A DNA stretch of 64,000 bases from Marinobacter salarius (GTDB lineage: Bacteria; Pseudomonadota; Gammaproteobacteria; Pseudomonadales; Oleiphilaceae). Numbering within the stretch: the stretch's first letter is position 1; each line of letters starts with the position of its first letter. The stretch lies in contig NZ_CP136693.1 in the NCBI RefSeq assembly GCF_032922745.1, positions 2,976,001 through 3,040,000 of the forward strand, given 5' to 3'. Below, one piece after another: positions 17,992 through 26,384 of the stretch. A model generated the notes under the pieces. That model searched no databases. It saw only the letters and a list, made by a program, of their open reading frames with translations, and was not told where the DNA came from. The position numbers and the translations under genes are program-made.

Positions 17992-19728
17992 ATGCTCGAA
18001 AATAGTGACTTGATACTGCGCTATCTGGAGCGTCTAGGTGTTGAATATGTGTTTGGCGTTCCTGGTGGGAGCATTGAGCCATTTTACGATGCGTTGGCAA
18101 GAAGTGAACGCCGGGGCGGCATTCGGACCATTACTGCTCGTCACGAATCTGGCGCTGCATTCATGGCAGAAGGTTATGCCCGTGAAACGGGAAAAATAGG
18201 CGTTTGTTGTTCCACTGCTGGTCCGGGCGCTACGAACCTTTTAACCGGCGTTGCATCAGCCTACGCGGACGGCATTCCCATTCTTGTCATAACAGCGCAA
18301 ACAGCTCTGGACAAGTTTGGCCAGGGTTCATTGCAGGAAACGTCTTGCACGGGAATTCATACAGTCGAGATGTTTGCCAGATGTACCCGTTACAACACCC
18401 TGGTATCGCATCCCGCGCAACTTGAAACCAAACTTCTCCAGGCTATAAGCCATGCAATGAGCAATCAACCCGGGCCGGCACACCTTGCGATCCCCCTGGA
18501 TGTGATGCGACATCGGATTCCGGATAACGTGATGGACGGAGAACTGAACGCGTTCACAAACCACAAAGTAGCACCAAATGAAGGGTCTATTCAGTCAGCG
18601 TTGACAGAGCTGGATTCAAACAAGAGAGTAACCCTGGTTCTGGGTGAGGGTGCAGCGGAAGCGACTGACGTTCTCGTCCGGATCGCGGAGTCCAGAAGTT
18701 GGTTGATGGTTACAACGCCACGCGGGAAGGGCCTGGTAGATAGCTGTCATCCGCTCTACCGGGGCGTATTTGGATTTGCCGGGCACGATAGTGCCTCTGA
18801 AGCCCTTAAGATCGACAATGCTGACCGCGTGGTCGCTATAGGTACAGCACTGGATGAGGTGTCTACCTGCGGATGGGATCCTACAACGATACTTTCTGAC
18901 CGGCTGATTCATATTTCAAATAATCCAGCACACCTAAGCCGCTCTACCATGGCAAAGTTGGTGGTGCTGGGTTCGCCAGAGTTTCTTTTCGAATCGCTGG
19001 CAAAAACCTGGGGGGTCGGTTCAAAGAGACGAACCAGCAGCTCCGTATCCATTGATGATTGTCTACCATTTAACACCAGATTTGACGACCCGGATAAGTG
19101 TTTCGATTGGTCTGGACGCATAAAGTGTCAAGCACTGATGACCTATATGAGCCGAGTCTGTCCCCAGAGTGCACGGGTTTTAATGGACACCGGGAACAGT
19201 TTCCTATGGGGAATTCACTACTGGAATGTCAGGCGTTTCAACGAAATGCCGCCAAAAGTAAATCACTTCCATATTGGGCTTGGCTTTGCAGCCATGGGTT
19301 GGGCAATAGGCACCTCGGTTGGCATGGCCGCTGCAAATCGTCAGCATCCGGTGGTCTGTTTCACCGGGGACGGCAGTTACCTCATGTCTGGCCAAGAGCT
19401 GACCATAGCGCTCCAGGAAAACCTTAACGTTCTCATGTTCGTTCTCAATGACGCTTCATTGGGTATGGTTAGCCATGGACAGAAGTTAAGTGGGGGAGAG
19501 CAGGTAGCAACTCGTCTACCAAGTGTCGATTTTTCAATGATGGCCCGGGCATTGGGGGTCGAATCCTACCGCGCCGAATCGATGGAACAATTAGCGGACC
19601 TGGATATAGCAGAGATTTTGTCTCGACCGGGCCCGTGCCTCGTGGACGTCATCGTTGATGGTGACCAAGTACCACCTTTGGGTTCAAGAATGAAAGTATT
19701 AACTAGCTCAATACAAACTGACGAGTAG
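17992..19728 (+). CDS. ThDP-dependent acetolactate-synthase-like enzyme
   Basis: A 578-residue thiamin-diphosphate enzyme of the acetolactate synthase / pyruvate oxidase group. The cofactor-activating Glu52 lies in TARHESGAAFMAEGYAR. The metal/ThDP motif GDGSYLMSGQ with the NDASLGMV segment lies near residues 460-490, so it looks catalytically competent. Housekeeping IlvB is larger and linked to ilvN, which is absent here. The enzyme probably decarboxylates a 2-oxo acid and transfers the resulting carbanion. AAGGA lies before the ATG. It is followed by two citrate-synthase-fold genes, 15 bases and then a 4-base overlap apart, so the three form one operon. Substrate unknown. Confidence 0.85.
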   Translation: MLENSDLILRYLERLGVEYVFGVPGGSIEPFYDALARSERRGGIRTITARHESGAAFMAEGYARETGKIGVCCSTAGPGATNLLTGVASAYADGIPILVITAQTALDKFGQGSLQETSCTGIHTVEMFARCTRYNTLVSHPAQLETKLLQAISHAMSNQPGPAHLAIPLDVMRHRIPDNVMDGELNAFTNHKVAPNEGSIQSALTELDSNKRVTLVLGEGAAEATDVLVRIAESRSWLMVTTPRGKGLVDSCHPLYRGVFGFAGHDSASEALKIDNADRVVAIGTALDEVSTCGWDPTTILSDRLIHISNNPAHLSRSTMAKLVVLGSPEFLFESLAKTWGVGSKRRTSSSVSIDDCLPFNTRFDDPDKCFDWSGRIKCQALMTYMSRVCPQSARVLMDTGNSFLWGIHYWNVRRFNEMPPKVNHFHIGLGFAAMGWAIGTSVGMAAANRQHPVVCFTGDGSYLMSGQELTIALQENLNVLMFVLNDASLGMVSHGQKLSGGEQVATRLPSVDFSMMARALGVESYRAESMEQLADLDIAEILSRPGPCLVDVIVDGDQVPPLGSRMKVLTSSIQTDE

Positions 19729-19743
19729 AGTAGGGGAACCGGC

Positions 19744-20574
19744 GTGTCATCAGATTATGTTTATCACTCAAATTTCTGGCTTGAAGAACCGGAAGAGTCC
19801 AATCCGTTCGCTGCGAAGGCCTGCTATTGCCACGGGTACGACGTGTATGGCCAAGTCATCGCGAAGGCAAGCTGGTTTGAATACCTTTTATTGATGTTCA
19901 AGGGTGATCGACCGCAGTCTGGCGAAGTCGCATTACTAGAAAAGCTCGCCCTGGTCCTTGCAAACCGGGGCCCCAAAGAGGCTAGTATTCGTGCTGCAAT
20001 GAATGGCGGCGTTGCAGGAACCAACCACAGCTCGGCACTTATGTCGGCAATGGCGGTTGGGTCCGGTCTCTATGGTGGTTCGCAGGAACTTGAGATCTGT
20101 ATGCGTTTATGGCGGGAGTGTGAACAGGACGTTGAGCGTTGGAAAGCCCGCCTTCAGGCTCCTCAGGAAGACGAAAGGGCCGATATATGGCCTGCTATCG
20201 AGCATCCACCGGGCTTTGATCCCAATGGCGATAACATACCGACGACACTCCTCCAATCGTTGGAGCTTTTGGTTGAGTTCGCTCCAGACGATGGAGCTTT
20301 GGCTTGGTTGCAGAACCACCGTGACACTCTGGAGGAGTTCTTCCATTGCCCCATTTCTATCACTTCGGTAGCGGCTGCGGCATTCGTTGATCTGGGGCTG
20401 GATAAAGATCAGGGCAGTATGCTTTACCTAATGCTTCGACTGCCAGGTGCGGCTGTTCATGCATTGGAACAACGGAAAATGGGATGGAAAAAGTTCCCAT
20501 TCTACAGCTCTGCCATTGAACTGGACGACGATCCCGGCCCTTACAACGAGCGTGATCAGGAGGGCAACCAATGA
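19744..20574 (+). CDS. Citrate-synthase-fold protein A, catalytic His/Asp apparently replaced
   Basis: A 276-residue short citrate synthase / citryl-CoA-lyase-like protein. The fold is suggested by TNHSSALMSAMAVGSGLYGGSQ, which aligns with the usual ASLHASVAAGL...LHGGANE, and by LPGAAVHALEQR near the C-terminus. The His of HGGA is Tyr110 here. The GFGHP segment reads PPGFDPNGD without His. The NVDG aspartate region reads SITSVAA. GTG start at 19744. The next gene overlaps by 4 bases and encodes a second, different homolog, suggesting a heteromer. The alignment was made by eye, so loss of residues needs testing. It may bind an acyl-CoA or act as a scaffold. Confidence 0.7.
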   Translation: MSSDYVYHSNFWLEEPEESNPFAAKACYCHGYDVYGQVIAKASWFEYLLLMFKGDRPQSGEVALLEKLALVLANRGPKEASIRAAMNGGVAGTNHSSALMSAMAVGSGLYGGSQELEICMRLWRECEQDVERWKARLQAPQEDERADIWPAIEHPPGFDPNGDNIPTTLLQSLELLVEFAPDDGALAWLQNHRDTLEEFFHCPISITSVAAAAFVDLGLDKDQGSMLYLMLRLPGAAVHALEQRKMGWKKFPFYSSAIELDDDPGPYNERDQEGNQ

Positions 20575-21368
20575 ATCATGAGCGACTTTATAAGACCGAA
20601 AGCCGTTTGGTAACCCGTATCGGAAAGGCCTTCTTGACAGAACGGGTGGTCATGCATGGGAAAGATCTCCATCATGAGCTTGACCATCTCGAGTGGTTGC
20701 ATCTGTATATTTACGCCATCCTTGGAAGGGATCCCGGCAAAAACGTTGCGAACATGTTGAACTGTTACTGGGTAGGTAGTAGCTACCCGGATCCATCCAT
20801 CTGGCCAAACCATGTTGCAGCTCTAGCGGGTTCCGTTCGGACAACGCCATCACTAGGCATGATGGCGGGGTTGAGTATTTCTGAAGCATTTATATATGGC
20901 CGTCGACCCGAAGTCCGGGCGCTTGATTTCTTTTACAGGGCAAGCAACTGGTGTGATGAGGATGGAAAACTGGAGGAGTTTGTTGACCATGAGAAAAACC
21001 TCGGGCGCATCCTTTTCGGCTACGGACGCCCACTGGCGACAACAGATGAACGTATTGTCTTCACGCTGGACAAGGCAAAAGAATACGGTTTCTCTGAGGG
21101 ACGCCATTTAAAAATGGCGTTTGCTGTCTACGAACACGTTAACAAGAAGTACGGATATTCAATGAACGTTGCTGCCGTGCACGCAGCTCTGGCTGCGGAC
21201 ATGGGGTTTACTTGTGAGGAGTATCAGCTGATTTTGTCGCCTGGTTTTGTCACGGGAATGGCTCCATGCTTTAAGGATGCGCGAAGTCGGCCAGAGGGCA
21301 GCTTCTTCCCGATTCGTTGTGAGAGCATTGTCTACAACGGTGTAGATAAACGAGATTGGGAAGACTAA
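20571..21368 (+). CDS. Citrate-synthase-fold protein B, catalytic triad apparently replaced
   Basis: A 265-residue citrate-synthase-like protein whose C-terminal half aligns well by eye. FGYGRPLATTDER corresponds to GFGHPLHK.DPR, and GYSMNVAAVHAALAADMGF to G..LNVDGALAALLLDLG. At the three catalytic positions it has Tyr109 (in IYGRR), Arg153 (for His) and Ala201 (for Asp). The ATG overlaps the stop of protein A. It differs strongly from protein A, so this is not a recent duplication. Both could form a mixed dimer. Function is not known. The chemistry, if any, must differ from classic Claisen condensation. Confidence 0.68.
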   Translation: MNHERLYKTESRLVTRIGKAFLTERVVMHGKDLHHELDHLEWLHLYIYAILGRDPGKNVANMLNCYWVGSSYPDPSIWPNHVAALAGSVRTTPSLGMMAGLSISEAFIYGRRPEVRALDFFYRASNWCDEDGKLEEFVDHEKNLGRILFGYGRPLATTDERIVFTLDKAKEYGFSEGRHLKMAFAVYEHVNKKYGYSMNVAAVHAALAADMGFTCEEYQLILSPGFVTGMAPCFKDARSRPEGSFFPIRCESIVYNGVDKRDWED

Positions 21369-21382
21369 ATTCGAACGACACA

Positions 21383-23527
21383 TCAGAACGTGTAGTAGAG
21401 CTCGCCTACGAGTCGACGCCCCGGCATCGGGAAGTCGTTTGGAATGGGCGGTCGCGGATCAGCATAGGGGCTCGGATCTCTTACATCCTCATCGAAGATA
21501 TTCTTTACGGATAAAGAAAGATCCAGCCCACGCCACAAACCTTTTGTTCGGAGGGTCATGTCCACTGTAGTGGAATCTGGTACAGGTTCGCGTAGGTCCG
21601 TTGCAGTCCTTTTTTGTTCACCCACCCAATTCACCTGTGAACTCAAAAACCACTGGGAAGACAAGGACCAATCAGCCCGACCGTATACTTGGTGGTTGGG
21701 CGCGTCACCCACGGACTGCCCGTTACGTTCATCTTTAGCGTTCTGATACGCGTAGTTGGCCTTTAGCGACAGATCGTCAGAAACTTGATAAGCCAGCTCG
21801 AATTCACCTCCATGTCCGGTCCTCTGGCCGGCATTGCGATATTCAGTCGCAATAAGCCCAGAGATCGGAACAGCGTTGATGAGGTCATCAATTTCATAAT
21901 AGAAGAGATTCAGAGCATACAAGACGCGCGATGTAACCTGATGAGACATCCCAATCTCGTAGGTATCTATGGTTTCTGCGTCGAGTTTGTTATTTCCCAT
22001 GAACACAGGGTTATTCGATACATATAGCTCGTTCAATGACGGAGCACGAAAGGCACGACCGTACAAAAGTTTGGTCGTGATCGTGTCGGTCGTGGCCCAT
22101 ATGAGGGCTGCCCGAGGATTAATTGTGCTGCCGAAATCCGAGTAGTCGTCAAATCGTATACCACTGACCAATTGCCAGTTCTGCGCCAGCTTCCACTCGT
22201 CTTGAACGAATATGTAATAATTTGTACGATCTTCCTCCGGCATCCAGATCTCACTGGGGTCGCCTGACACATCAACTACATTGCCCTTGGGGCTAAAATC
22301 CGGGTTAAAGTTCTTGCGTTCAGTAACCTCATAAAGGTCGGCCCAAAAGGTACCAAAGCCGGTATGTATGCGATGATTCTTGAGGCCTCGATAAACGGCA
22401 CTCAGATCCAACCGAACCTGATTTTCCTTGTACCCAGGACTACCAATCAAACCATCAGGGAAGTTTCCATCGAATGCGCCTGGCGGGTAGAGCACTATGT
22501 CATTTTCAGGCTCTTGAGTAATATTTAAATACGATACCCTGGCCTCCAAATCGAGCCCGTCAGCGATATCGGACCAGCGGTGGCTATAATCGAGGTTTAT
22601 CCGACGAGACGAGTATTGGCCTTTGGGATCCAATGCTTGAGCTAAGCCTGGGCCAGTGCCGAGATTACTTCTGTCTTGCAAGCCAGCACGCAACGTCCAT
22701 TGTACATTGCCCATTTCAAAACGGGCATCGACCTGATCTCTCCCGGTATTCACGGGGCCAGGCGCAAGAGAAGCTGAAGTGCCAAAGGTTTCATCAAAGT
22801 TTGTTTGCGCATCGCGCTCAATGATGTCGTCCCAGCCATCTGTTGCTTGGTATTCGAGCACTAAGCTATAGCCCAAATCACCCATTTGATGGCCTGATTC
22901 TAGCCAACCACCACGCGTCTCGTTGCTACCTAGCCTGCCACCAACCGTTTGTCCCTCAATTGATTGAGGTCCCTTTGTTGTGATGTTGATAACGCCGGAG
23001 TACGCGTCTGCACCGTAAAGTGCTGAGCCTGGCCCCCTGATAACCTCAATCCGTTCGATCACCTTCACGGGCATGCCACCCCAGGTGTTGCCCCGGTTCC
23101 CGTACATCATAGTGGTGGTCGGAATGCCGTTGATCAGCAAAAGTGCTTGCGCGTTGTTACTTGAGGTTATACCTCGAAAAACATACTTCGGAGAAAATCC
23201 CTGATCAGAGTGGTTCACATGAAGCCCAGGCACGGTTTCGAGCACCTGGTCCAGGTCCGTGGTGCCCATAGCCGCGATGTCGTCTGCATTTATCACCGAT
23301 GTGATCGCAGCAGCCTTATCCAGGGGGGTTTCGGTTCCGGAAGCAATCGAGACAACGCGAATTTGGCCGAGCTCTTCCAGGGAAATGTCCCAAAGAGATT
23401 CATCTACTGCAACAACATGGGGGGAAACTGAATAGCAAATAACGGCGGCAATCACCCTGGAAACCATCTTGGGGCGTAGGGTTCTGCTTAGGGGCGATAG
23501 ACGTTGCTGCATGCGCAATCTCAGCAC
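21383..23527 (-). CDS. TonB-dependent outer-membrane receptor
   Basis: A 714-residue TonB-dependent receptor. It has an N-terminal signal region, then a plug domain (SVINADDIAAMGTTDLDQVL, LLINGIPTTT, RIEVIRGPGSALYGADAYSGVINI). A 22-strand barrel follows, ending in GRRLVGELYYTF with terminal Phe. The plug resembles the CirA/vitamin-receptor-like group. A GTG at 23527 gives the longest frame; ATGs at 23512 and 23467 are alternatives. It is convergent with and only 14 bases from the ThDP/citrate-synthase-fold operon, so its ligand may be related to that pathway's product or substrate (for example a chelator). That link is inference from position. Confidence 0.9.
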   Translation of the reverse strand: MLRLRMQQRLSPLSRTLRPKMVSRVIAAVICYSVSPHVVAVDESLWDISLEELGQIRVVSIASGTETPLDKAAAITSVINADDIAAMGTTDLDQVLETVPGLHVNHSDQGFSPKYVFRGITSSNNAQALLLINGIPTTTMMYGNRGNTWGGMPVKVIERIEVIRGPGSALYGADAYSGVINITTKGPQSIEGQTVGGRLGSNETRGGWLESGHQMGDLGYSLVLEYQATDGWDDIIERDAQTNFDETFGTSASLAPGPVNTGRDQVDARFEMGNVQWTLRAGLQDRSNLGTGPGLAQALDPKGQYSSRRINLDYSHRWSDIADGLDLEARVSYLNITQEPENDIVLYPPGAFDGNFPDGLIGSPGYKENQVRLDLSAVYRGLKNHRIHTGFGTFWADLYEVTERKNFNPDFSPKGNVVDVSGDPSEIWMPEEDRTNYYIFVQDEWKLAQNWQLVSGIRFDDYSDFGSTINPRAALIWATTDTITTKLLYGRAFRAPSLNELYVSNNPVFMGNNKLDAETIDTYEIGMSHQVTSRVLYALNLFYYEIDDLINAVPISGLIATEYRNAGQRTGHGGEFELAYQVSDDLSLKANYAYQNAKDERNGQSVGDAPNHQVYGRADWSLSSQWFLSSQVNWVGEQKRTATDLREPVPDSTTVDMTLRTKGLWRGLDLSLSVKNIFDEDVRDPSPYADPRPPIPNDFPMPGRRLVGELYYTF

Positions 23528-23861
23528 TTTACTCTTAATATTATTTGAAACGATTCAGTCAATGATTGCACTCCGGGACCTGCTACTGACAAACCCGACG
23601 GTTATCTGCCAGGGAAGGCACACTTTTTAGCCAAATGGCGACTAAAAATGCAAGCTGAATAGGAGTTTAGCTGCATTCATCGTATAAGCAAGTATAAGCG
23701 GCCCAAGAACTCACACCCGCATTACCTGGCAGGAGGAGGGGGAGCAGGGAACCACCGTTGACCATTTTATACTGCTATCAAATTTCGCACACATGACACG
23801 GTCATATTTCTCGCAACATTATGTAAACGACAATCGCAGTTCGGGTGTTTAATTTATCAAG

Positions 23862-24008
23862 CTACTGACGATTCACTTCGTTAAGCACACGTGCCAGATC
23901 TTCAGGCAAAGGCATCGGTGTAAACGCACTGACGTTCGCACGCCCGGTATTTTCAACCGGAACCCATTGCAGAAAAGAGAGAATCGGCCGGTGTGGGTGG
24001 GCGATGTG
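23862..24008 (-). pseudogene. C-terminal fragment of an unidentified coding gene
   Basis: A 48-codon open stretch closed by TAG at 23862-23864 and opened by TAA at 24009-24011, without a start codon. It reads like genuine protein (FLQWVPVENTGRANVSAF, then PLPEDLARVLNEVNRQ). It looks like the tail of a gene whose front was removed when the integrase-side DNA arrived. I cannot name the family. Confidence 0.4.
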
Positions 24009-24033
24009 TTAAACCAACAACTTCTACATTTAA

Positions 24034-24049
24034 CATAATATACATTATG
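24034..24049. promoter_or_regulatory. Palindrome upstream of integrase
   Basis: CATAAT-ATAC-ATTATG is a perfect 6-base-arm palindrome in an AT-rich region about 90 bases before the integrase start. It could be an operator or recombinase-binding site. Position and symmetry are the only evidence. Confidence 0.35.
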
Positions 24050-24139
24050 CGCAGTATAGTATGCTTGGAAATAACATTATTACGGATTTTATTTGCGCTC
24101 CCCCCTTCTATGCCAACGCATTACCAGGAGCCTCCTTAA

Positions 24140-24937
24140 ATGAGTAAAACTGGCCAGGCACGCGTGTTGACGCCCGAACAGTTCGGCCACCTCTTGAGCG
24201 TGATCCGGGAACATCGCTATCCTGAAAAGAATACGGCGTTGGTTCAGATCAGCTTCAAGCTCGGGCTGCGAGTCCAGGAAATCGCGCTTTTACAGATCAA
24301 AGACGTTGCCGAACTCGGCCCTGACACTTCTGGCCAGTGTTCGTTCAAGCTCAGAGAAATCCTGGCGTTGCCTGCGGCTTACACTAAAGGTGCCGATGCG
24401 CTGAGGCGATCCAAATCCACGTACCAGCGGCGTCGAATCAGTTTTAGTGTTCACGATTTTCACCAGCTTGTTCAGCGAATTGAAACCATGGCTAAGGCCG
24501 GCGCCGAGATCAAACCGGAGGATTTTTATCCTGAGGTGAACAAGCACCGTGGTAAATCGCGCGATCTTCCGATGAATGACGCAGCACTGAGAACTGCTAT
24601 AGAAAATTACCTTGCGATCCGTCTGGCAGCAGATCCTTCGGTGAAAAAGACTGATCATCTATTCCTGACTCAAAAAGGAGGCCCTTACTCTCCCAACACT
24701 CTCCAGGAACACTTAGCTCTGATGCAGAGGCATTGGGCAGGTATTGAGCGAGCGAGCTCCCACAGTGGCCGGCGGACGTTAATGACAAATATCATTCATG
24801 ACCAAAAGAAGTCAGTGAAAGTTGCGCAAAAAATCGCTGGCCATGTTTCACCTTCAACGACGCTCATTTATGAAGAACCTCCTGAGGAGTCCATTAAGGA
24901 AGCGTTGCAGGATGCCGGGTACAAATATGTTGGTTAG
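24140..24937 (+). CDS. Short tyrosine recombinase/integrase without core-binding domain
   Basis: A 265-residue tyrosine recombinase. Catalytic residues are visible: Arg in KLGLRVQEIALL, the H-x-x-R as SSHSGRRT, His in IAGHVSPSTT and the nucleophile Tyr in TLIYEEP. The catalytic domain begins almost at the N-terminus, so the usual SAM-like core-binding domain is missing. Such short integrases exist on genomic islands and plasmids. An AGGAG motif precedes the ATG by about 8 bases. Its neighbours (a gene fragment upstream, a LysR gene downstream) suggest a decayed island end. No attachment site was identified. Confidence 0.85.
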   Translation: MSKTGQARVLTPEQFGHLLSVIREHRYPEKNTALVQISFKLGLRVQEIALLQIKDVAELGPDTSGQCSFKLREILALPAAYTKGADALRRSKSTYQRRRISFSVHDFHQLVQRIETMAKAGAEIKPEDFYPEVNKHRGKSRDLPMNDAALRTAIENYLAIRLAADPSVKKTDHLFLTQKGGPYSPNTLQEHLALMQRHWAGIERASSHSGRRTLMTNIIHDQKKSVKVAQKIAGHVSPSTTLIYEEPPEESIKEALQDAGYKYVG

Positions 24938-25311
24938 TCCAGCAACTGAATAAACTTTAAAGCGCAGTCGTTATTATTGTTCAAACGCCCCGAATGCCCC
25001 CTGGTTTGCGAACCTGACCGTTTAAAATTTTCAGCTCACTTGTCGTGAGTCTTGTGAATAGCGCCGGACACACTGATAGCTGCCCTGCCCCTCCAGATCG
25101 ACTCATATGACGACTCTGGCGCACCAAACGTGGATTTCATGGCTATCGGGGATGCCTTGGTGACTGAAGAGCGAAGTTGGGTTTGGTCGCAAAGCGAACA
25201 CGAGGTGATGTCCAATCACAGTCTAGGACTGCCTACTGTAACGGGGTATAAACCCTGCAAGCTGGATTATCGGTCGACCGGCCCAAGGATAATCAAGCCA
25301 GATCAATATTA
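24938..25311. other. 374-base region with an unassigned open frame
   Basis: A plus-strand frame is open from about 25056 to 25315, but the only ATG (25130) leaves 61 codons and no ribosome-binding site is apparent. The product (for example VDFMAIGDALVTEERSWVW) matches no family I recognise. It may be a C-terminal remnant or chance. A short hairpin CTCAC-TTGTC-GTGAG lies near 25035, too weak to call a terminator. Confidence 0.3.
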
Positions 25312-26202
25312 TTAACTTCTATCTCCGAATGTCACTACGGAGAAATCCAGGAAGCTGCGTAGTTTGGGAGTCATCCGACGGTCTGGGGTGTATAAAATGT
25401 GCAATGGCGACGCAGGCACAGAATATTGACCAAGTAGCCTCACAAGAGTCCCATTTCTCAGCGCCTCCCCGACTAATTCTAGTGGCTGCAGAATTACACC
25501 TAGCCCAGCTACGGCGGCCGCCAACAAAGGGTCACCCTGATTAATGGTCAATCGACTTGTAATTGGCACATCTATTCGTCCTTCAGGACCGTCAAAACTC
25601 CAGCTCGAACGACCATCAGAATAGCCGAAGCCGAGGCATTCATGTTGCTGGAGATCCCATGGTGTTTTGATGGGGGGCCACCTCTCCAGATAGGACGGGG
25701 CGGCACACAGAACCAGCTGATAGGGCACGAGCGGAATTGCCTTGAGGCCACTGTCTGGCAGCACACCGATTCTGAATACGGCATCGTAACCGTCATCAAC
25801 CACGTCGACCAGTTCGTTCGACAGTGTCAGGTCCTGTGACACCTGGGGGTATTTGACCATGTACTCAAGAAGACGCGGGGACAGGGCATGAATGCCAAAG
25901 GTGACGGGGGCGTTGATCCGCAAGCGGCCACTGGGTACGCCACGGGCCTCAGCAGCTAAGCTCTCTGCAGCGTGCATATCTGCCAGGATCATCTTCGCGC
26001 GCTGGTAAAATGTCCGGCCGAAATCGGTGAGACTCTGCCTACGTGTCGTGCGATTCAGCAGAGAGACTCCCAGGTGCTGCTCAAGCATCTTCACCTGCTT
26101 GCCAACCAGTTGGGGGGACATTTTGAGGTCGTCAGCAGCGGCACTGAAAGATCCCAACTCCACGGCTTTGACAAACGTAGCCATCTGATAGAAGCGATCC
26201 AT
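25312..26202 (-). CDS. LysR-family regulator, divergent from an oxidoreductase
   Basis: A 296-residue LysR-type regulator. The start is set at 26202 (MDRFYQMATFVKAVELGSF), because the 16 extra residues of a longer frame do not belong to the family. The HTH is FSAAADDLKMSPQLVGKQVK, followed by the effector domain typical of the CrgA/DsdC-like subgroup (RLRINAPVTFGIHALSPRL). It faces the alcohol-dehydrogenase-like gene across a 182-base intergenic region with a palindrome, so it probably controls that gene. Its inducer is unknown. Confidence 0.9.
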   Translation of the reverse strand: MDRFYQMATFVKAVELGSFSAAADDLKMSPQLVGKQVKMLEQHLGVSLLNRTTRRQSLTDFGRTFYQRAKMILADMHAAESLAAEARGVPSGRLRINAPVTFGIHALSPRLLEYMVKYPQVSQDLTLSNELVDVVDDGYDAVFRIGVLPDSGLKAIPLVPYQLVLCAAPSYLERWPPIKTPWDLQQHECLGFGYSDGRSSWSFDGPEGRIDVPITSRLTINQGDPLLAAAVAGLGVILQPLELVGEALRNGTLVRLLGQYSVPASPLHILYTPDRRMTPKLRSFLDFSVVTFGDRS

Positions 26203-26313
26203 TATAAAACCCATGTTTCTAATCTTGAGCCAACATAGGGCTTTATCCATTGCCTGGCAACCTCTAAATTGTCACTTGCACTATGAGAGCGTACGGAACC
26301 AGTGACGAATATA

Positions 26314-26328
26314 TGAGAAATATTCTCA
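26314..26328. promoter_or_regulatory. Dyad in LysR/oxidoreductase intergenic region
   Basis: TGAGAA-ATA-TTCTCA is a perfect 6-base inverted repeat between the divergent LysR and oxidoreductase genes. LysR proteins usually bind T-N11-A dyads, and this 15-base site fits that geometry. Binding is inferred. Confidence 0.5.
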
Positions 26329-26384
26329 CCACACTGCCTGATGTACCCTCTTGCCTGGCCTTAACGACGAAAGAGGTAACCTCA

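Larger units (their letters stand above)
23528..24139. other. 612-base intergenic region before the integrase
   Basis: Apart from the short fragment and palindrome listed separately, this stretch holds no supportable gene. The part near 23530-23780 is presumably the promoter region of the TonB-dependent receptor. It is more AT-rich near the integrase, consistent with a junction of acquired DNA. Confidence 0.5.

Noticed and set aside
25130..25315. 61-codon plus-strand gene after the integrase
   Set aside because: No ribosome-binding site or recognisable family; kept only as an unassigned open stretch.
26283..26384. Longer start for the oxidoreductase
   Set aside because: The extension crosses the divergent regulatory palindrome and has no ribosome-binding site; AGAGG precedes 26385.
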